NCBI GenBank assembly: GCA_914767715.1
Contig: OU612074.1
Span: forward strand, 4,973,501-5,037,500
DNA: 64,000 nucleotides
Reading direction: 5' to 3'
From: Membranipora membranacea
Lineage: Eukaryota > Bryozoa > Gymnolaemata > Cheilostomatida > Membraniporidae
Position 1 is the stretch's first letter. Each line of letters begins with the position of its first letter. A model generated the notes under the pieces. It was not told the DNA's origin and did not search any database. It was given only the letters and a program-made list of their open reading frames with translations. Shown here piece by piece: positions 24,421-37,459 of the stretch. Position numbers and translations under genes: made by a program.

Positions 24421-25380
24421 ATTATCCAGTCACTTTCATTGTTTATGTTTCAGCCACTTCTTGCAGGGAACTAATAACATGAACTTTTTTTGATGATGTA
24501 ACAAAAATGATTAAGTTTTATTTTTTCTGCACCATGCGAATACGATACGACTGGTAAATTTGTTAAGTGAAAATCGAACTCCTTCATTATTGGTGTAAAA
24601 CATAGAAGTAAAACTACAAAGAATATACTGACTAGAAAAAAGTATATGAATTATAGCAGCTCAAGAGATGATTAGTTCATAGTCATATATGATATGCAAT
24701 TTGTGTGGGTAAGATGATTTCATTTTAAATGAGTCTCAGATGTTTAGTTGAAAGAACAATGCGAACCGATGTGCATTGTTAATCCTTTTGTTCCTAACTT
24801 CTGTTTCGCTTGCTAGGCCTGTAGTTCTTGGGACTAGGGACTGTACTCAATAGAAAGCTAAAAAAGCGTGGCATGGGACACACATTGAACAATCTATGTC
24901 AGAGTCAGGCCCTTTGAGATTAAGATATGCTAAGGGTTTACTTTCAAGCATTTTTGCTTTGCCCAATACCCAATTGGGAACTTACAACACCCAACCAACT
25001 GTTTGCCTCGGTACCATGTTATCATTACTTCAGCCCCGCTCATCACAGAAACCAACAAAGCTTCTGAGAGTGAAGCTTATTATACCCATCATAAAGATTA
25101 ACAAGATAATGCATGACCAGAATGTGCATAAATCCTTTCGAAACAAATTGAATCCTGCTCTAAATTTTAATAGACCATTTTATTTTTTTTCAATTTTAAC
25201 CTGAAGGATGAACATCAATATGAGAAGGCATCGCAACAACTTGTCTCAAGCATTTGACTGGTTTTGAAGCCATATGGCGCTCAGTTTGTGATTAGTATTG
25301 TATATTTGCAGGCTTTGCTGAGTTTGTACAGAAACAGGCCTGGTTTATTGTAAATTAAAAATCCATGCAGATTTTATTTT
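24421..25380. other. Segment present in A4 flank, absent in A2/A3
   Basis: Flanked by sequence continuous in A2/A3 (GCTGCTG on the left, CCATCAAATTGGAAAC on the right). It contains one 102-codon open frame on plus (24896-25204) with no recognisable domain. It may be an insertion here or a deletion there; no terminal repeats are visible. Confidence 0.5.
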
Positions 25381-25999
25381 TGCCATCAAATTGGAAACAT
25401 TCTTTGATACAATACTTAATGATGAAAGGATCGTGTATAAACATGCATCGATTATTTATGGCTTGGCACATGCTTTGGAATATTGTGTGAAAACAACTTA
25501 TCAATTGGGAACTAGCAAAAGAAAACAAGAGCCTTACAAGTTATTGAATCAAAGCTTTGTGACTTTCGCTCTGCATTTATAATTGTAGTTTATTCAGCCA
25601 CAGAATTCAGCTAATGTCTTCCCTCAGCCTAAGTTATCATGTATTGACGTATTGAAAGATATGGCAAAACTCAATGGCCTTAAATCTCACCATCAAAATC
25701 TGCATAAGTAGGATATTAAGTTCGTTTCAAACCGGATAGACAGTAATTTGCAGCATCATCGTTTGGGAAAACTTTTGAAGGCCCGACATCATAATAATGG
25801 TGTAATGTCTTTAATCACAGATTAAAGGATATTTATAACTATATTTATTTCTAGTGCGTCATGAAAGATTTATGTGGCACTGCTTCTCAGGCTTATCTTG
25901 ATATATGCAAACATTCATGTAGACTTAAACCAGGCAACCAGGATCTGACAAAGTTTAATGAGTCATTCTCAACGACTATAATCTTTCTAGTTATTCACC

Positions 26000-28900
26000 T
26001 TTGTGACCAAATAAGTCCCTCTTGAAAATGGATGAGTACTGGTTCATTTAGAATGTATTGGAGCAATTTGCAGGCTTGCTAGTACTGAATTTGACCGTTT
26101 CAGATTTGGTGTTCTGTGATTTATCACTAGGCACTGTTACTAGGCTGATGTTTCAACTGATTGCTTGACAGCTTTTCTTGGGCTAACAACACAAACGCAA
26201 ACGCAAACCGTTTGTTGAGATATGATCAGAAAATGTTCTTCAGTAAAGCTTGTATTCCTCTTTATTTGAACCTTGTTCCTAATTCTGTATATCTATGCTG
26301 ATAGCCGAATTGTGAGTTTCTGGTTTGATACCTATACCTAAATGTGCGCAATGGTCAGACACCCTGTTCTTTCTGCATGGATGCAAGTTTTTGTGAGGTC
26401 ACTGGATGGCTGAGAGTTGAATGGTTGACAGAATATTAGTATTACATCATGAGATTAGGGTTGTTAACAGGACACTGCATTCTCTAACTTATGTCAAACT
26501 CATTGCAGTTTCTATTTTATTTGAAGGTCAAGCATAGGGATAGTCATGAGTATCAACCATTCACACATCGAACACTACATCGCATGTATGTGGTTTTGAT
26601 TTTCATATTTTAGGAGTTGTGCTCACCCACAATTGAGAAGTGTCCGAATTAATCCGAAAGGTAAACACTGGCTAGAACAATGCATTCTGGATACCATTTA
26701 GTTCCCAATGGAAACTGTTTTCAAGGACCATCTCACATCAATCTATGTTACATATTTTAGGAATCAAATCTCAATTTGGAAAACTAAATGTGGCCCGCTA
26801 TCAAGAAAATGGTAACATCACAATCACATTCTATTTTACAATTATATTACCTTCCAAACTTTCAAGGAATTTAAAAGTGTCTAAACAGACGCCATAATGT
26901 CGAGTTGATAAACTAGATATCAGCGAGTGTATATCATAAAGGTAAATTCATCTCAAATGAGTAGGGCAGCTGCCACTCAGTTTTGTACCATCACAACTGA
27001 CTTGCAGTAGGTATGGTATTAAATCAAATGAACATTCCCTCCATTGGCAAGTTATTGTATTGTTCGGCAAAGTTAAATTACAAAGTACAACACTATCAAA
27101 ACTTGTAGAAAATCATACCCATCTGATACTAACATCAGTGTCTTAGAAGTGCAAACGAATCAAGGATTTGCCAAATTATATTAAGGCTTTGGTGAAGAGG
27201 GAATAGAGGGAATAGCAGAATCAAACCTTCCACACCAAGAAATCAAATTTGATTCTTTGGGTTTGCTGGCTTGATCACATAGTAGTATTATCAGGGTTTG
27301 CGAATTCCTGTTTTAAATTCATTAAAACGTAGTTGCAGTAAACATCTAAATATGGTAGTGCTGTTTTCCTTCTTTCTAGCATCCAAAACGGTCACCGCTG
27401 ACCTAATTCATGGCTGGAATTGAACCCAACACCTGGACTGGTAGAAAAACTGCACATGCGGATACTTGCTGAGAGAAAATTTAGAACGGCAAGCTCTGCG
27501 GAAACATTGTCCATTGCCATACAGTTTGCCAATACAATTCCGGCCTATATCAATATGGGTCGATGATATTTTGACCGCGCATTGAGTGTGTCTAGTGTCT
27601 GATTACTGCCCTGCAAGAAAAACTCAATTTATTTTGGGAATGGAAAACATAGGATGATAACTCAACATGTAACCGGTGTGGTATTTTGTAGAAGATATCA
27701 GCCCCAACTCCTTTGAGTGTAACAACAAAATTCATTTAACTCAACGCTGTGTATCGACATAAATTTTGCCAGAGTTAAATGAAGCCTATTTCCTTGGAGA
27801 ATTTATGTTATTCTTGCAGTAAAATCTTGCTGTATTGTCTTTGGCTATCAACGACATTTGATATTGAGATTTATTTGGTTTATCACACAGTGGACTCAGA
27901 TTTGGGCGGTCTAAGGTATTGTGGATTCTTGTCAGAATTTAATTGTTGTAGCTGTTGTAATTATAGGAATGAATCATCTAATTTAAGTTCGATTGAGCCA
28001 TTGCCTATGATAATTACTGTGCATTAACATGGATTAGGCACAACTACAAGTTATTAAGGTTTTCAGGGGTTTTCAACTGTTATGCCAGCAAATGCCAACA
28101 CAACTAAAACAATTCTAATCTTGAAATTGTCTTCAATTACCCTGTGCCATCAATCAATGTTACATTTCACTAGATATCAATCTCAATTTAGAAAATCAGC
28201 GTAGAGTGCTATGAGAGTAACATCATTATCAGAGATGGTCAAATGGGCTTATTTTTTTACTAGTTTTCTATCATGAACTTATTTCCATGAATGCAGTGAA
28301 AATTTCTCTTTATCACACTAAGATCTTTAGATTAATCACAAAAGCAAAGTTTGTCCTTGCAAAATGTTCAATATATATAAAGAAGACCAAATAGTGGAGT
28401 TGATATGCCAGGTATCAGAGCATTTATTGCTATAAGTTAAGTTATCTCCTCCTGGAATAGGACAGCTGCCATACATTTGTGAAACATCATAACTGGTTGG
28501 CAATAAATAAAATAAAAAATCCCTCTGCATTGTCAGGCAAAATTAGATTGCAACGCAGCCAGAAACTTTCTTAAACCGTCAGGAAATCTCGCCCATGCAA
28601 TACTAACACATGTTGTCTTAGCAGCATACGCAAATCAATGATTTGTAAGCCTTTACTATTTTATCCTCAAGCTTGCTTGCCCGTTGACTGACGGCTTAGT
28701 ATTTTCAAGTTTGACAATTGTGTAATTGTAGGATTATCACCTCTTCAGCAATCAGTGGGTTATTTTCCTCTAAAAATCTGATCATCATGGGTGGTGTTTG
28801 AGTGGATGCTGAAGGTCACCTGCTTATTTTTAGAGTAGCTGCAGTAAACTCAAAATATTGTATTGCTGTTTTTTCTCTTATCAGGGACCAGACATTATCA

Positions 28901-30800
28901 CCATTGACCTGTAGGTCATGGACAGGTACCTTAGCAAACTGTGTGGGTAATTGTCAAAACCAATTAAGCTAGGTATGCTGAATCATTGTTGGTACAAGGG
29001 AAGACCACAAACATTGTCAGACAGATTGTACAATGCAATACCGGCCTAATTCAATATGTATTGAAGCAATTTCCACTAGGTTTGGAGTATAATTTTGTAC
29101 CAATGTGAGTTCGGTTTATTAATGTTTGCCCAGCGAGAAAACGGCAAATAATTGTGTGAGTAGAAAACAAGATGCTTAGGGAACCACCAAATCTTCTTCT
29201 TGCATGGCAATATGCAGGTACTATCAAACATAACCCTGCTCCAATTATGTAATAACAAAATTCATTCCATGAAATACACTTCTCTTAACACTGTGTATTG
29301 ACGTTAAATTTGCTGAAATTAAATGACGCTTATTTCTTGTGAGACTTGATAAAATTCACAAGGTAATATCTGTTTGCATTGTCTTTATCTCAGTCATGTT
29401 TATTGTTCAGATTTATTTGGATTATCACAAATGTTACAATGAAACCAAATTTTGGCTGTCTGACGAATCATCCATTCTTGCTGATTTTTAATTGTTTGAT
29501 TATATGTCTACTCTACATTCAAACAAGTTATTGCCAATGAAGATTACTGCATCTAAGTTGTAAATAAATATGGATTAGGCCGCAGCAAATTAATGAATGT
29601 GGATAGGTAAAAGAGATTTCAGGGATAGTCAACTGTGGTGCCATCAGTTAGCCATAACAATTAAAAAATATCATCATCACTTAATTGTGAATAACCATGA
29701 ATTTTGGCATTACTACTACAGCTTTAAGGAAAATAAAATAAGTAACGGCATCTTTATCACGGTGTGGGCATAGGATTGATTTTTTCAAGCTGAAAAAGGG
29801 TAGTCCTTGAACATGTGGAAATTTATATACTTGTCCTTGATGTTATGCTTTGAAATGAATACTGGGACATATGGTAAGGAAACACCTGTGAGGACTCCGT
29901 GTTGGTTAGGCCTTATTGGACATAGCCCGATGTCTACATTTAGCTGGTTTATTGTTTTAGTTTGATTTGCCTGAAGATTTTTTTTTGCATTCGATTGTTC
30001 CGTAGCCCTTGAATTGGCTAGGCAGTGGACGCTCTTTTTACGTGCAGTTGAAAGTCAGAGTCGGGTGATGTGGTATATGTGGTATGGCCGACGCACCCAA
30101 CGGTGGCCAAACTGTCAGAGCGGTATCCCGTCATCTGGATGTTATTATTCATATATATTATAATTATTATAACATGTAGTCATAGGCTACAGAAAATTTA
30201 TGGACCATGATAGTATCTGAGTCTCATCTCTCTCTTGTATTCAGTATATCACACATGTGCTGCACCATACAACCTCCTTTTATTGTGATATAAATCATAT
30301 TCTTCAGCTAACAGGAATGCATTATATATATTATGTTCATGTTACATAATACATTACTGCTCGGGAAAAAGTTTAGGTCAAGGTCCAACCCGAATGCGGA
30401 AGTCTCTTATTTCACATTAGTTAAGGTTAGTTTAAAGCTAGTCCGGTAGTTAATCTGACCGATAACCAATCAATAATTATGAAAACTTGCTCTTTTACCC
30501 TTCATTTGAAATCACTGCAACTATGTGGTAATGCAGAGTAAGCGTACATCTCTGTATTGGTCCAAAAGGGATTTAGCAGTTGTAACCTCAGAGGTATGCA
30601 CAAGGTCTTAATTTTTAACACATATGCTGACAGCAGTCTCAGCCTATCCTCAGATGTTTGACCAGCGGATGCATCCCAGAATGCAGAGCAATTTGCGTGA
30701 CATGACAATACTAGCATATTAGCCTCAGCTGATGCTCTGATGAATGTTTTATATACAAAAACAAATTGAGCAACCTCTGACAGTGATACCGACATCTGGT
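26000..30800. repeat. Gene-poor region with old 1.5-kb tandem duplication
   Basis: No supported gene. About 26880-27800 and 28370-29330 are diverged copies. Shared landmarks include CAGCTGCCA at 26968 and 28463, and the TGTGTATCGACATAAATTT / TGTGTATTGACGTTAAATTT pair at 27748 and 29292. The open frame at 27779-28027 is not kept in the second copy. Confidence 0.5.
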
Positions 30801-33500
30801 TACATCACCAAAACAACAAACTCTCAACTGATTGACTTTGTGAATGACCATTCAAGGCGATTTTCTCATAAATCCAAACCTGGTAAGCAAGAAATGGAGT
30901 TTTCTCATACCACAGTGTATTAGTTCACCAGCCATGGACATTTACATAGTGAGTTTGATATCGACGTTCTATCATTACAGTGCTAAAATAGGACGGCCAA
31001 AAAGCCAAAAATCCTACATCAAAGCTCTGAAAATAACCTACGACCTAGGCTCCTAATCTGAATCTTAATACTTGTTTATTTCGCTAGCTGCAACGATAAT
31101 ATATACGAGTACATCTCCAGAGATTAGTGCTATTTACTAATTTCTGACCTTTCATCTGCTATCTTATCCTGTGTCTCAATAACGAATCCATTAAGCGTCA
31201 TCTTACCTGGTGAACCTAAACCTTGTTGTATACTGAACAAGTTTTAAAGGTATGATCTTTACTCTTTTGTAATAAGATCTCTTTCATAAGTGTCTAGACA
31301 GCACCATTTGCCCCATTATTCCAGGTTGAATTTTGCATAATCAGTCTGGGCCTAAGTCGTCCCTACCTCTAAGAAAATGCAACACAGCTTGTGATGTCTA
31401 ATATGTGATGACTGAAGTTTTCCTGGGAATATCTATAATTTTGCAAATGGAGAGAGTGTAGGGGCATTATCAAACCAAATCCTCCCTGCTTTCGGCTGAA
31501 TAATGATCCTCTTTGGTTAAGAACCCTGACATCTTATGTCGATCAAACAACATACAATCAATTAAAAGTAGAAGAATAAGATCGACATGATAGCCACATA
31601 TGTATTTTTGGAGCAAGTTTGATACTTTTTGATACATCAATAGTAATATTTTTTTGATAATAAAGCTGTTTCAGAGGAGTCCTTGGCTTAATTTTATCAG
31701 TAAATATAAGTAAGACATCAACTTTGTTGGGCTTCAAAACTAACAAAAACCGTAGATATTGGTGTACAGGATGATAAATTAATTGAAAACATCGTAAAAT
31801 AATAATAAACTAAGTTGCAAACAAAAAAAGCATACTAGTTAATTTCCCAATGTGCCCCTAATAAATAAACTTACAAGTTTTGTACTATGAACATTTAAAG
31901 CTTGTGGTTATAATGTGGCTTCTCAATGGCATTCCAGAGACATATTTCTGTTTTGTATTGTATAGTACTGAAAATCTTTTTTGAGGCCTCAGTTATGAAA
32001 AACAAATTGAAATTTAGTTTAAGGATTGACGATGAGAATAGGATCTTGAAGGAAAGATGTACTCATTTGGGATAATTGAGTAACAACATAATTTTAAATT
32101 CAAAGCAGTATTATCAAACTTATCAAAGCAGGCGATTGAAGGGAATAAGAATAAATTGAATATATTTATTTATAATTCTGTTTTGGTAACCAACAGAGGC
32201 TCAGGATTACATTATTTCATTTGTTGGTTCATTGCTGATACTATCTGTTAACTGACGTCAATGGTGATAATTCAGCAAAGAGTCTAGTCTACTTTTAGAC
32301 TTAATCCTAACTATAAACTTGTTCATGATGGCATTATGACCATTTGATGAGCGGCAAATCTTACACAGCACAAATATAAGAGGATGTGTGGCTGATTTGG
32401 TGGAATCCTCCTTCGATGATCTCAAAATAACCTGCATCAGGGATCTTAATCCTAATCTAAATTTAATGTTCATTTATTTCACTTAGTACAAACATAACTG
32501 CAACAAGTGAGTCATTGGAGATGAATTCTGTTGACTTCTTTCTAAACCATTTATGTACTAGTTTATCTTATACATCAATTTTTAAAAAGACAGCGTTTTC
32601 TTGACTGGTTGATTTCAAATGACGGAACATGTTGTTATCAATCAAATTTACATTTTGAAGAAAATTGCAATCCAATCTCAATCCCAAATTGTTTTTGGCC
32701 TGGACAGTCTAATTTGCCCAATGATTTAGAGTTGGCCTTTAAAATCCATGCATTATTTCAGAACCGTACTGGTTTAGCACAGATACTCAGACCCAAAAGT
32801 GAGCCTTAGAATTTGTTTGATAACTTATCTGAGTCAATGTCTTCCCTAGTTCTACGAAATGTAAACACAGCTTGTGATGTTGTTATGTTGTTATTCATGA
32901 TACCGCTGAACCAACGATTGTTCTCAGCCCAAGATTTTCTTGTCTTATGTGGGGTGGGGGAGGGGGGGGGGAGGGTAGTGGTATGAGACCGTACACTTGA
33001 GAAACCAGGTGATTGAAACCCCTGGTGCTCAAAGATCCCCTGAAAAAAAACCAAGCTGTTTATGCTTTCGTTTACACCCATAGTGACTTTTTAGGGCCGA
33101 GAGCACTGACCCATTTTGTTGATCAAGCCATATCAATATCAGTTTAGAGGGAGAGGGATTATATCTCTTGTAGAATTAGATCAACCTTCTTGTCACAAGT
33201 GTTTCCTGAGCAAATGTTCTTTCGGTTACATCAATTGTAATATATTTTTGATAAAAATTTTAATTAAAAGGAGTTATGGGTCTGATTTAATCTCTCAATG
33301 TGATGCATACCTGACAAGTTGCCCTATTTAGTACAGAATACAGTTTTAGGTGGTTTGCCACCTACTCCCCATCTCCCTTTATCCTCCCTACTTTCAGCTT
33401 CCTTCTCCAAGAATTTTTTTGCAAGGGGAACTATGTTCTCCTACCTCTACAGAACGTTTACCTATGTTACCCGGCTTGTGTGTCGTAATACAGATTGGTG
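30800..33500. repeat. Orphan B-type upstream block (doubled)
   Basis: Sequence around 30845-31380 and again 32240-32900 resembles the blocks lying 1.2-2 kb upstream of B5 (38580-39180), B6 (43590-44040) and B7 (50040-50700). No family gene lies at the expected spacing. A G-run occupies 32951-32976. Confidence 0.5.
32951..32976. repeat. G-rich tract
   Basis: Run of Gs interrupted by single T or A bases. Low complexity. Confidence 0.9.
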
Positions 33501-34119
33501 GTAGGACTTGAATCCTTTTTTATTGCAAACTCTCTTTTAAGAGAACATTATACTTTCACTATCATTCGGTGCTGATTGCTCAGACAATCTACTAGAATAA
33601 ACTGGCTATTGATTTTTCCTGTCTTGCATATGTTTGTTCATTCCTGTTAACTGAAGGATATTACTGCTAATATCAGAAATAAGAGTCTGACATCATGTGA
33701 TGACACGGGGAATTTGAATTTCTACCATATTTGTTGAGTTGTGTGCTGGAAACACTGTAAATCGTAAAGCATTTGTCCATATCCTAACACTTAATTATTA
33801 ATCAGGTTCTGTGGAAAGTGATGACAAAAACACTGTTATACAGCAGTTTTCTTACAGTTAAGACTTTGAATTTTTAATAATAACTCACAATATTTTTGTG
33901 AGTTTTTATGATTGCTGAAATGAGTGATTTCCGTATCTAAGTTTTTTGAACTTGTCTTCAATATGACAAAATAAGATAACCGTAACTCTTGAATGATCTA
34001 CTTAGGCTCAACTGTCTATGAGATTTGTGTTTTTTTAATTGAGTGAACCTATTGAAGACATAACATCGTGGGCATAATAGAGTGAAATTATAAAACTTTA
34101 TGAAGTATGATATATACAT

Positions 34120-34142
34120 ACATATATATATATATATATATG
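34120..34142. repeat. (TA)n microsatellite
   Basis: Short alternating TA tract. The neighbouring region 33500-34200 shows nothing else recognisable. Confidence 0.9.
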
Positions 34143-34799
34143 CTTGTATAGAATCAGTGCATACATGGGACAGGTGACCACACACATATATAATATTACT
34201 TTCAGAATTTTGATAATATTTTGAATATTCAGTCCTATTGGAAACTTCAGACAGGTATTATTATTGATGAGGTGGGATTGACAACAAAATCATTCTATTG
34301 GAATAATGTCATCAATATAAATAAACAAAACCATGATAATAGCCTATTAAATTGGATGGCTTTAAACCAGCTGTAAATAACTATCGGGTATGTGACAGCT
34401 TTGCGAGAAATCATTGGCGTTCTAAAGATAACCTTAATCTATCTTTGTACTACTTATCTCTAATTTAACGAACATAAATGTCACCTCATGCATTTCATAA
34501 TTATATTGTTGCGGATTTGCTGGAACATTTGCGTCAAAGCTCTTAAAATAACATTGGCCTTTCTACTTATTATTAATCTGTCATTTTATGAACATTATCT
34601 TCGACTAATGCGGTAATAAAGTATTTAACTGCGTCATTTGAGATTATCAATACCACAAAAAACCTTCCAAGTACTTCTGTATTTATTGTATTTCCTCAAT
34701 ATACCTGTTTAAATTCAATTATACACAGATCTTGTGTTAATATATTGTACTTTTCATAGTTCAAATTAATATCAGAAGCTGAAAAGTATGTATATAAAA

Positions 34800-35435
34800 A
34801 GGTACAACGGAGTGTTTACCTACTTCAAAATTTGAGATACTTCTTGGATATAGCAAGTGCCCGCACATTTTACTTCCAGTTTATCTATTGTCACCTTATA
34901 TATGGTATCCATATCATTGGCAACTTGTCCTGCAATAATGCCCTCAATAGATTTTTTTTGTTGCAAAAACGGGCTTTACGCATTATCGCCAATGTGCATT
35001 ACATCCCGTATTATCTCATTTCAACCGAATCCATTACACAATCATTACAACTCCTACCTCTTTCTAAGCTTGTTTGTTATTTCACTTCACTTTTTGCGCA
35101 TAAGATAAACAATTTTTTAACACCTCCATTTATATATAGAGGATTTAAAAACACTACCAAGTTCAATTTTCGTGATAAACATTTACTTTTATATCATACA
35201 GACAATCTAAGATACAAAGTTTCTGCTACATACAATTCTTTACCGTTACATTTGAGATCTAAAGAGAAGTTCAGTTAATTCAAAATTTTACTTTTCAACC
35301 ATATATTATCGACTTGACCAACATCATTGATGATATTATTTCCCTTCTGTTTCTCTTTTTTTGTTATAAAAAAAAGATTGTTTTCTGGCACTGAGTGCAA
35401 AACATTTCGAATAAGATGACTTTTGATGCCAACAA
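34800..35435 (+). pseudogene. LINE 3' fragment in B5 flank
   Basis: The frame at 34832-35278 encodes about 148 residues typical of the region C-terminal to the reverse transcriptase core of CR1/Jockey-like LINEs. It has a conserved Tyr-Gly pair followed by LLQKRALRIIANVHY. The 5' part, including the catalytic motif, is missing, as in normal 5' truncation. Near-identical sequence AAAAGTATRTATATA lies on both sides (about 34785 and 35435), consistent with target duplication. The paralogous B6 and B7 sites lack it. Confidence 0.75.
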
Positions 35436-35909
35436 AAAGTATATATAATACACTCATACCTTACAACCCATTGTGATTATTAAGCACATCTTCATGGTGA
35501 CAGGGTCAAAATCTAATTGGATATTTGTTAATGGCTATGAAACCAGTTATATAATTATAAAATTTAAACGCTTCCATGGACCTACCATGCGTAATGGACG
35601 GTAAGATTTTCTTTCTGGTGTCAGCGCTGGCAAACAGCTCTTGTATAGTGCAGAGTTTCTTGATGATAAAAATGTGGAAATTGTATACTTTGTGACTTTG
35701 TCTAAAGACTGTAATATCAGGCTACAGGAGCCATGCAGTTTTTTAACAGTTAATGCTTTAAGGTTTTATTATCTAGCCTAATATGTAAGCATGTGGAGAT
35801 TATATAATGAATTCTGTTGACATGCTGAGAACATGTTGTGTGAGATATAACTTATTTAAAATTGCAGATTACATATTATTTAATTAATTGAATAATATCT
35901 TGGGAGTTA

Positions 35910-36209
35910 GTTTTAATTTATGCAATGTTTATTTTATAAGCCTTTGAAAAAGTAAGCAGAGAGAAAAAGATAAAAATTAATTATATCTTATGAATCTCAC
36001 ATATGGACGACTACCACATAAACAGCTCGCATATTCAAACATATTACTGGCCTGATTTGATAGTCTGACTTATGATTCAAATTAAGAAATAGAATGTCAG
36101 TATTCGAATATACATGGTGATATGTGAATAACATTCATATCTCTGTCTGTGTCCATATCCATAACGTAATTATATTGTCTATGTGATTATCTTTGTCTGT
36201 GACTGCCTT
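35910..36209 (-). other. B5 noncoding 3' terminal exon
   Basis: Acceptor CTCTTTCAG at 36210-36212. The exon starts AAGGCAGTCACAGACAAAG and AATAAA lies at 35928-35933. The paired donor GTAAGT starts at 36537, 8 nt after the stop codon. Confidence 0.65.
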
Positions 36210-36545
36210 CTGAAAGAGAAACAACAAGCCTATCAAAAATGTGCAGCTGTAAAGATTGTCAACTTGTATATAAAACTGCAACAGAATGGGCAGGATTATA
36301 GTAGCAGCCTCGCATCAATATGTGTTGTCCAGTTCTCTTTTCGGACCCATGAATTATTACTATCATTATCATTAATTATGAAACAGGCTAAATATTTCTC
36401 AACCAAGCTTCCATTTTTCTTAGCTACTGTTAAATTTTAGAGTTACAAGAGGCAATGTAAAGTAATTGCTACATACATCTCAAAATTCCAAATGGGTGTT
36501 GTACTTGTGTGAATGTCAAGTCTTAGTATAAACTTACTTGTGTAC

Positions 36546-37358
36546 TTAAGTTGATTCTTCTGTCTCGTTTCTTTCACCTCTTGGGCGACACTGGCACTTT
36601 GGTCGTTGCTGTCCGCCCTCTCTTGTTGATCCTGTTTTCTCACCATCCACTTGTCCCTCTCCTCTTTGTGGTCGTCTCCTTCCACCTTCTCCTTGTCCTT
36701 GTCCTTGTCCTTGTCCCTCACCTTCACCTTGCTGTCTTCTCCCCTGTCCTTTTGGTCCTCGTCCCTCTCCCTGTCCATCCCCATTAAGTGGCCTTCTTCT
36801 CTCTCCCTCGCCTCCCTCTTCTCTAGGTGGTCCTCTTCTTCCACCCTCTCCTTGTCCATCTCTGCCCCCTCTTGGTGGTCCTCTTCTCTCTCCTCCACCT
36901 TGCCCCTCTCCAATTTCTCCATCTCTCATTGGTTTTTCTCCCTTGAACATTCTATGTAATGGCCCTTCTCCACACCGGCAACCCATTCTTTTATCTACTT
37001 GGGGAACAATTTCACCGTCAACAGCACCATCAACATTGCCCCCACTTTGTGCGATGCAGGCACCTAAAATATTCAGAAGCAGAAATAATGGATCACTTGC
37101 TTACAAAACCAAAGCTGTATTAGTGTACAATCTGCTAATTATGAAAATGACAATGGAATTTAATGTTTTAATATCACCTCTTATATTAACTTCCACGCTA
37201 GCGACTCACAGGATAAGGGAATTTTCAAGTTTACAGAATGAATTGACTAACCCCGAACCAAAGAGTCAATAAATGATTTTGTTGATTTCCACAGGTATCT
37301 TTACAATGTACTCACCAACTACTACTGCGAAGAGAAGAGTGATTGTTAACTTGTTCAT
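36546..37358 (-). CDS. B5: longest CxC Arg/Gly/Glu-rich secreted protein
   Basis: Coding exons are complement(37316..37358) and complement(36546..37063), giving 186 aa. The signal peptide is MNKLTITLLFAVVVG then ACIA. Mature Gln20 is followed by an acidic GNVDGAVDGE stretch and a dibasic Lys-Arg at 39-40. Next come CRC at 43-45, a conserved GPLHRMF.GEKP block, and a long variable region with RRGPPRG repeats and a Gly-Gln run (about 131-139). CQC is at 171-173. Where B6 and B8 have RGD, this copy has no RGD (an Asn-Gly-Asp occurs at 108-110). A second frame of this exon is also open but does not join the signal exon. Function is unknown. Confidence 0.85.
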
Positions 37359-37441
37359 GGTATCTGTATACTAGTGATCTCCCTTTTTTCTGTTGGATGC
37401 TTAGCTAGAAGCTGTGTACCTTATAATCCATTGAGCACTGC

Positions 37442-37449
37442 CATTTATA
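37442..37449 (-). promoter_or_regulatory. B5 TATA box (TATAAATG)
   Basis: Lies 91 bp before the ATG in the family AGATTTACTATAAA context. The B leader is short and has no decamer repeat. Confidence 0.75.
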
Positions 37450-37459
37450 GTAAATCTGG

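Larger units (their letters stand above)
21668..26000. repeat. Third, diverging tandem unit (A4)
   Basis: Begins at the same junction sequence as A2 and A3 and follows them closely to about 23.7 kb, then more loosely. Relative to A2/A3 it carries about 960 extra bases (24421-25380). After that it resumes similarity (25383-25990 against 13235-13845) before ending. Confidence 0.75.

Noticed and set aside
36551-37272. Plus-strand Ser/Leu/Pro-rich frames opposite B5 (and B6, B7, B8)
   Set aside because: Antisense shadows of the purine-rich mature exon, with no conserved start.
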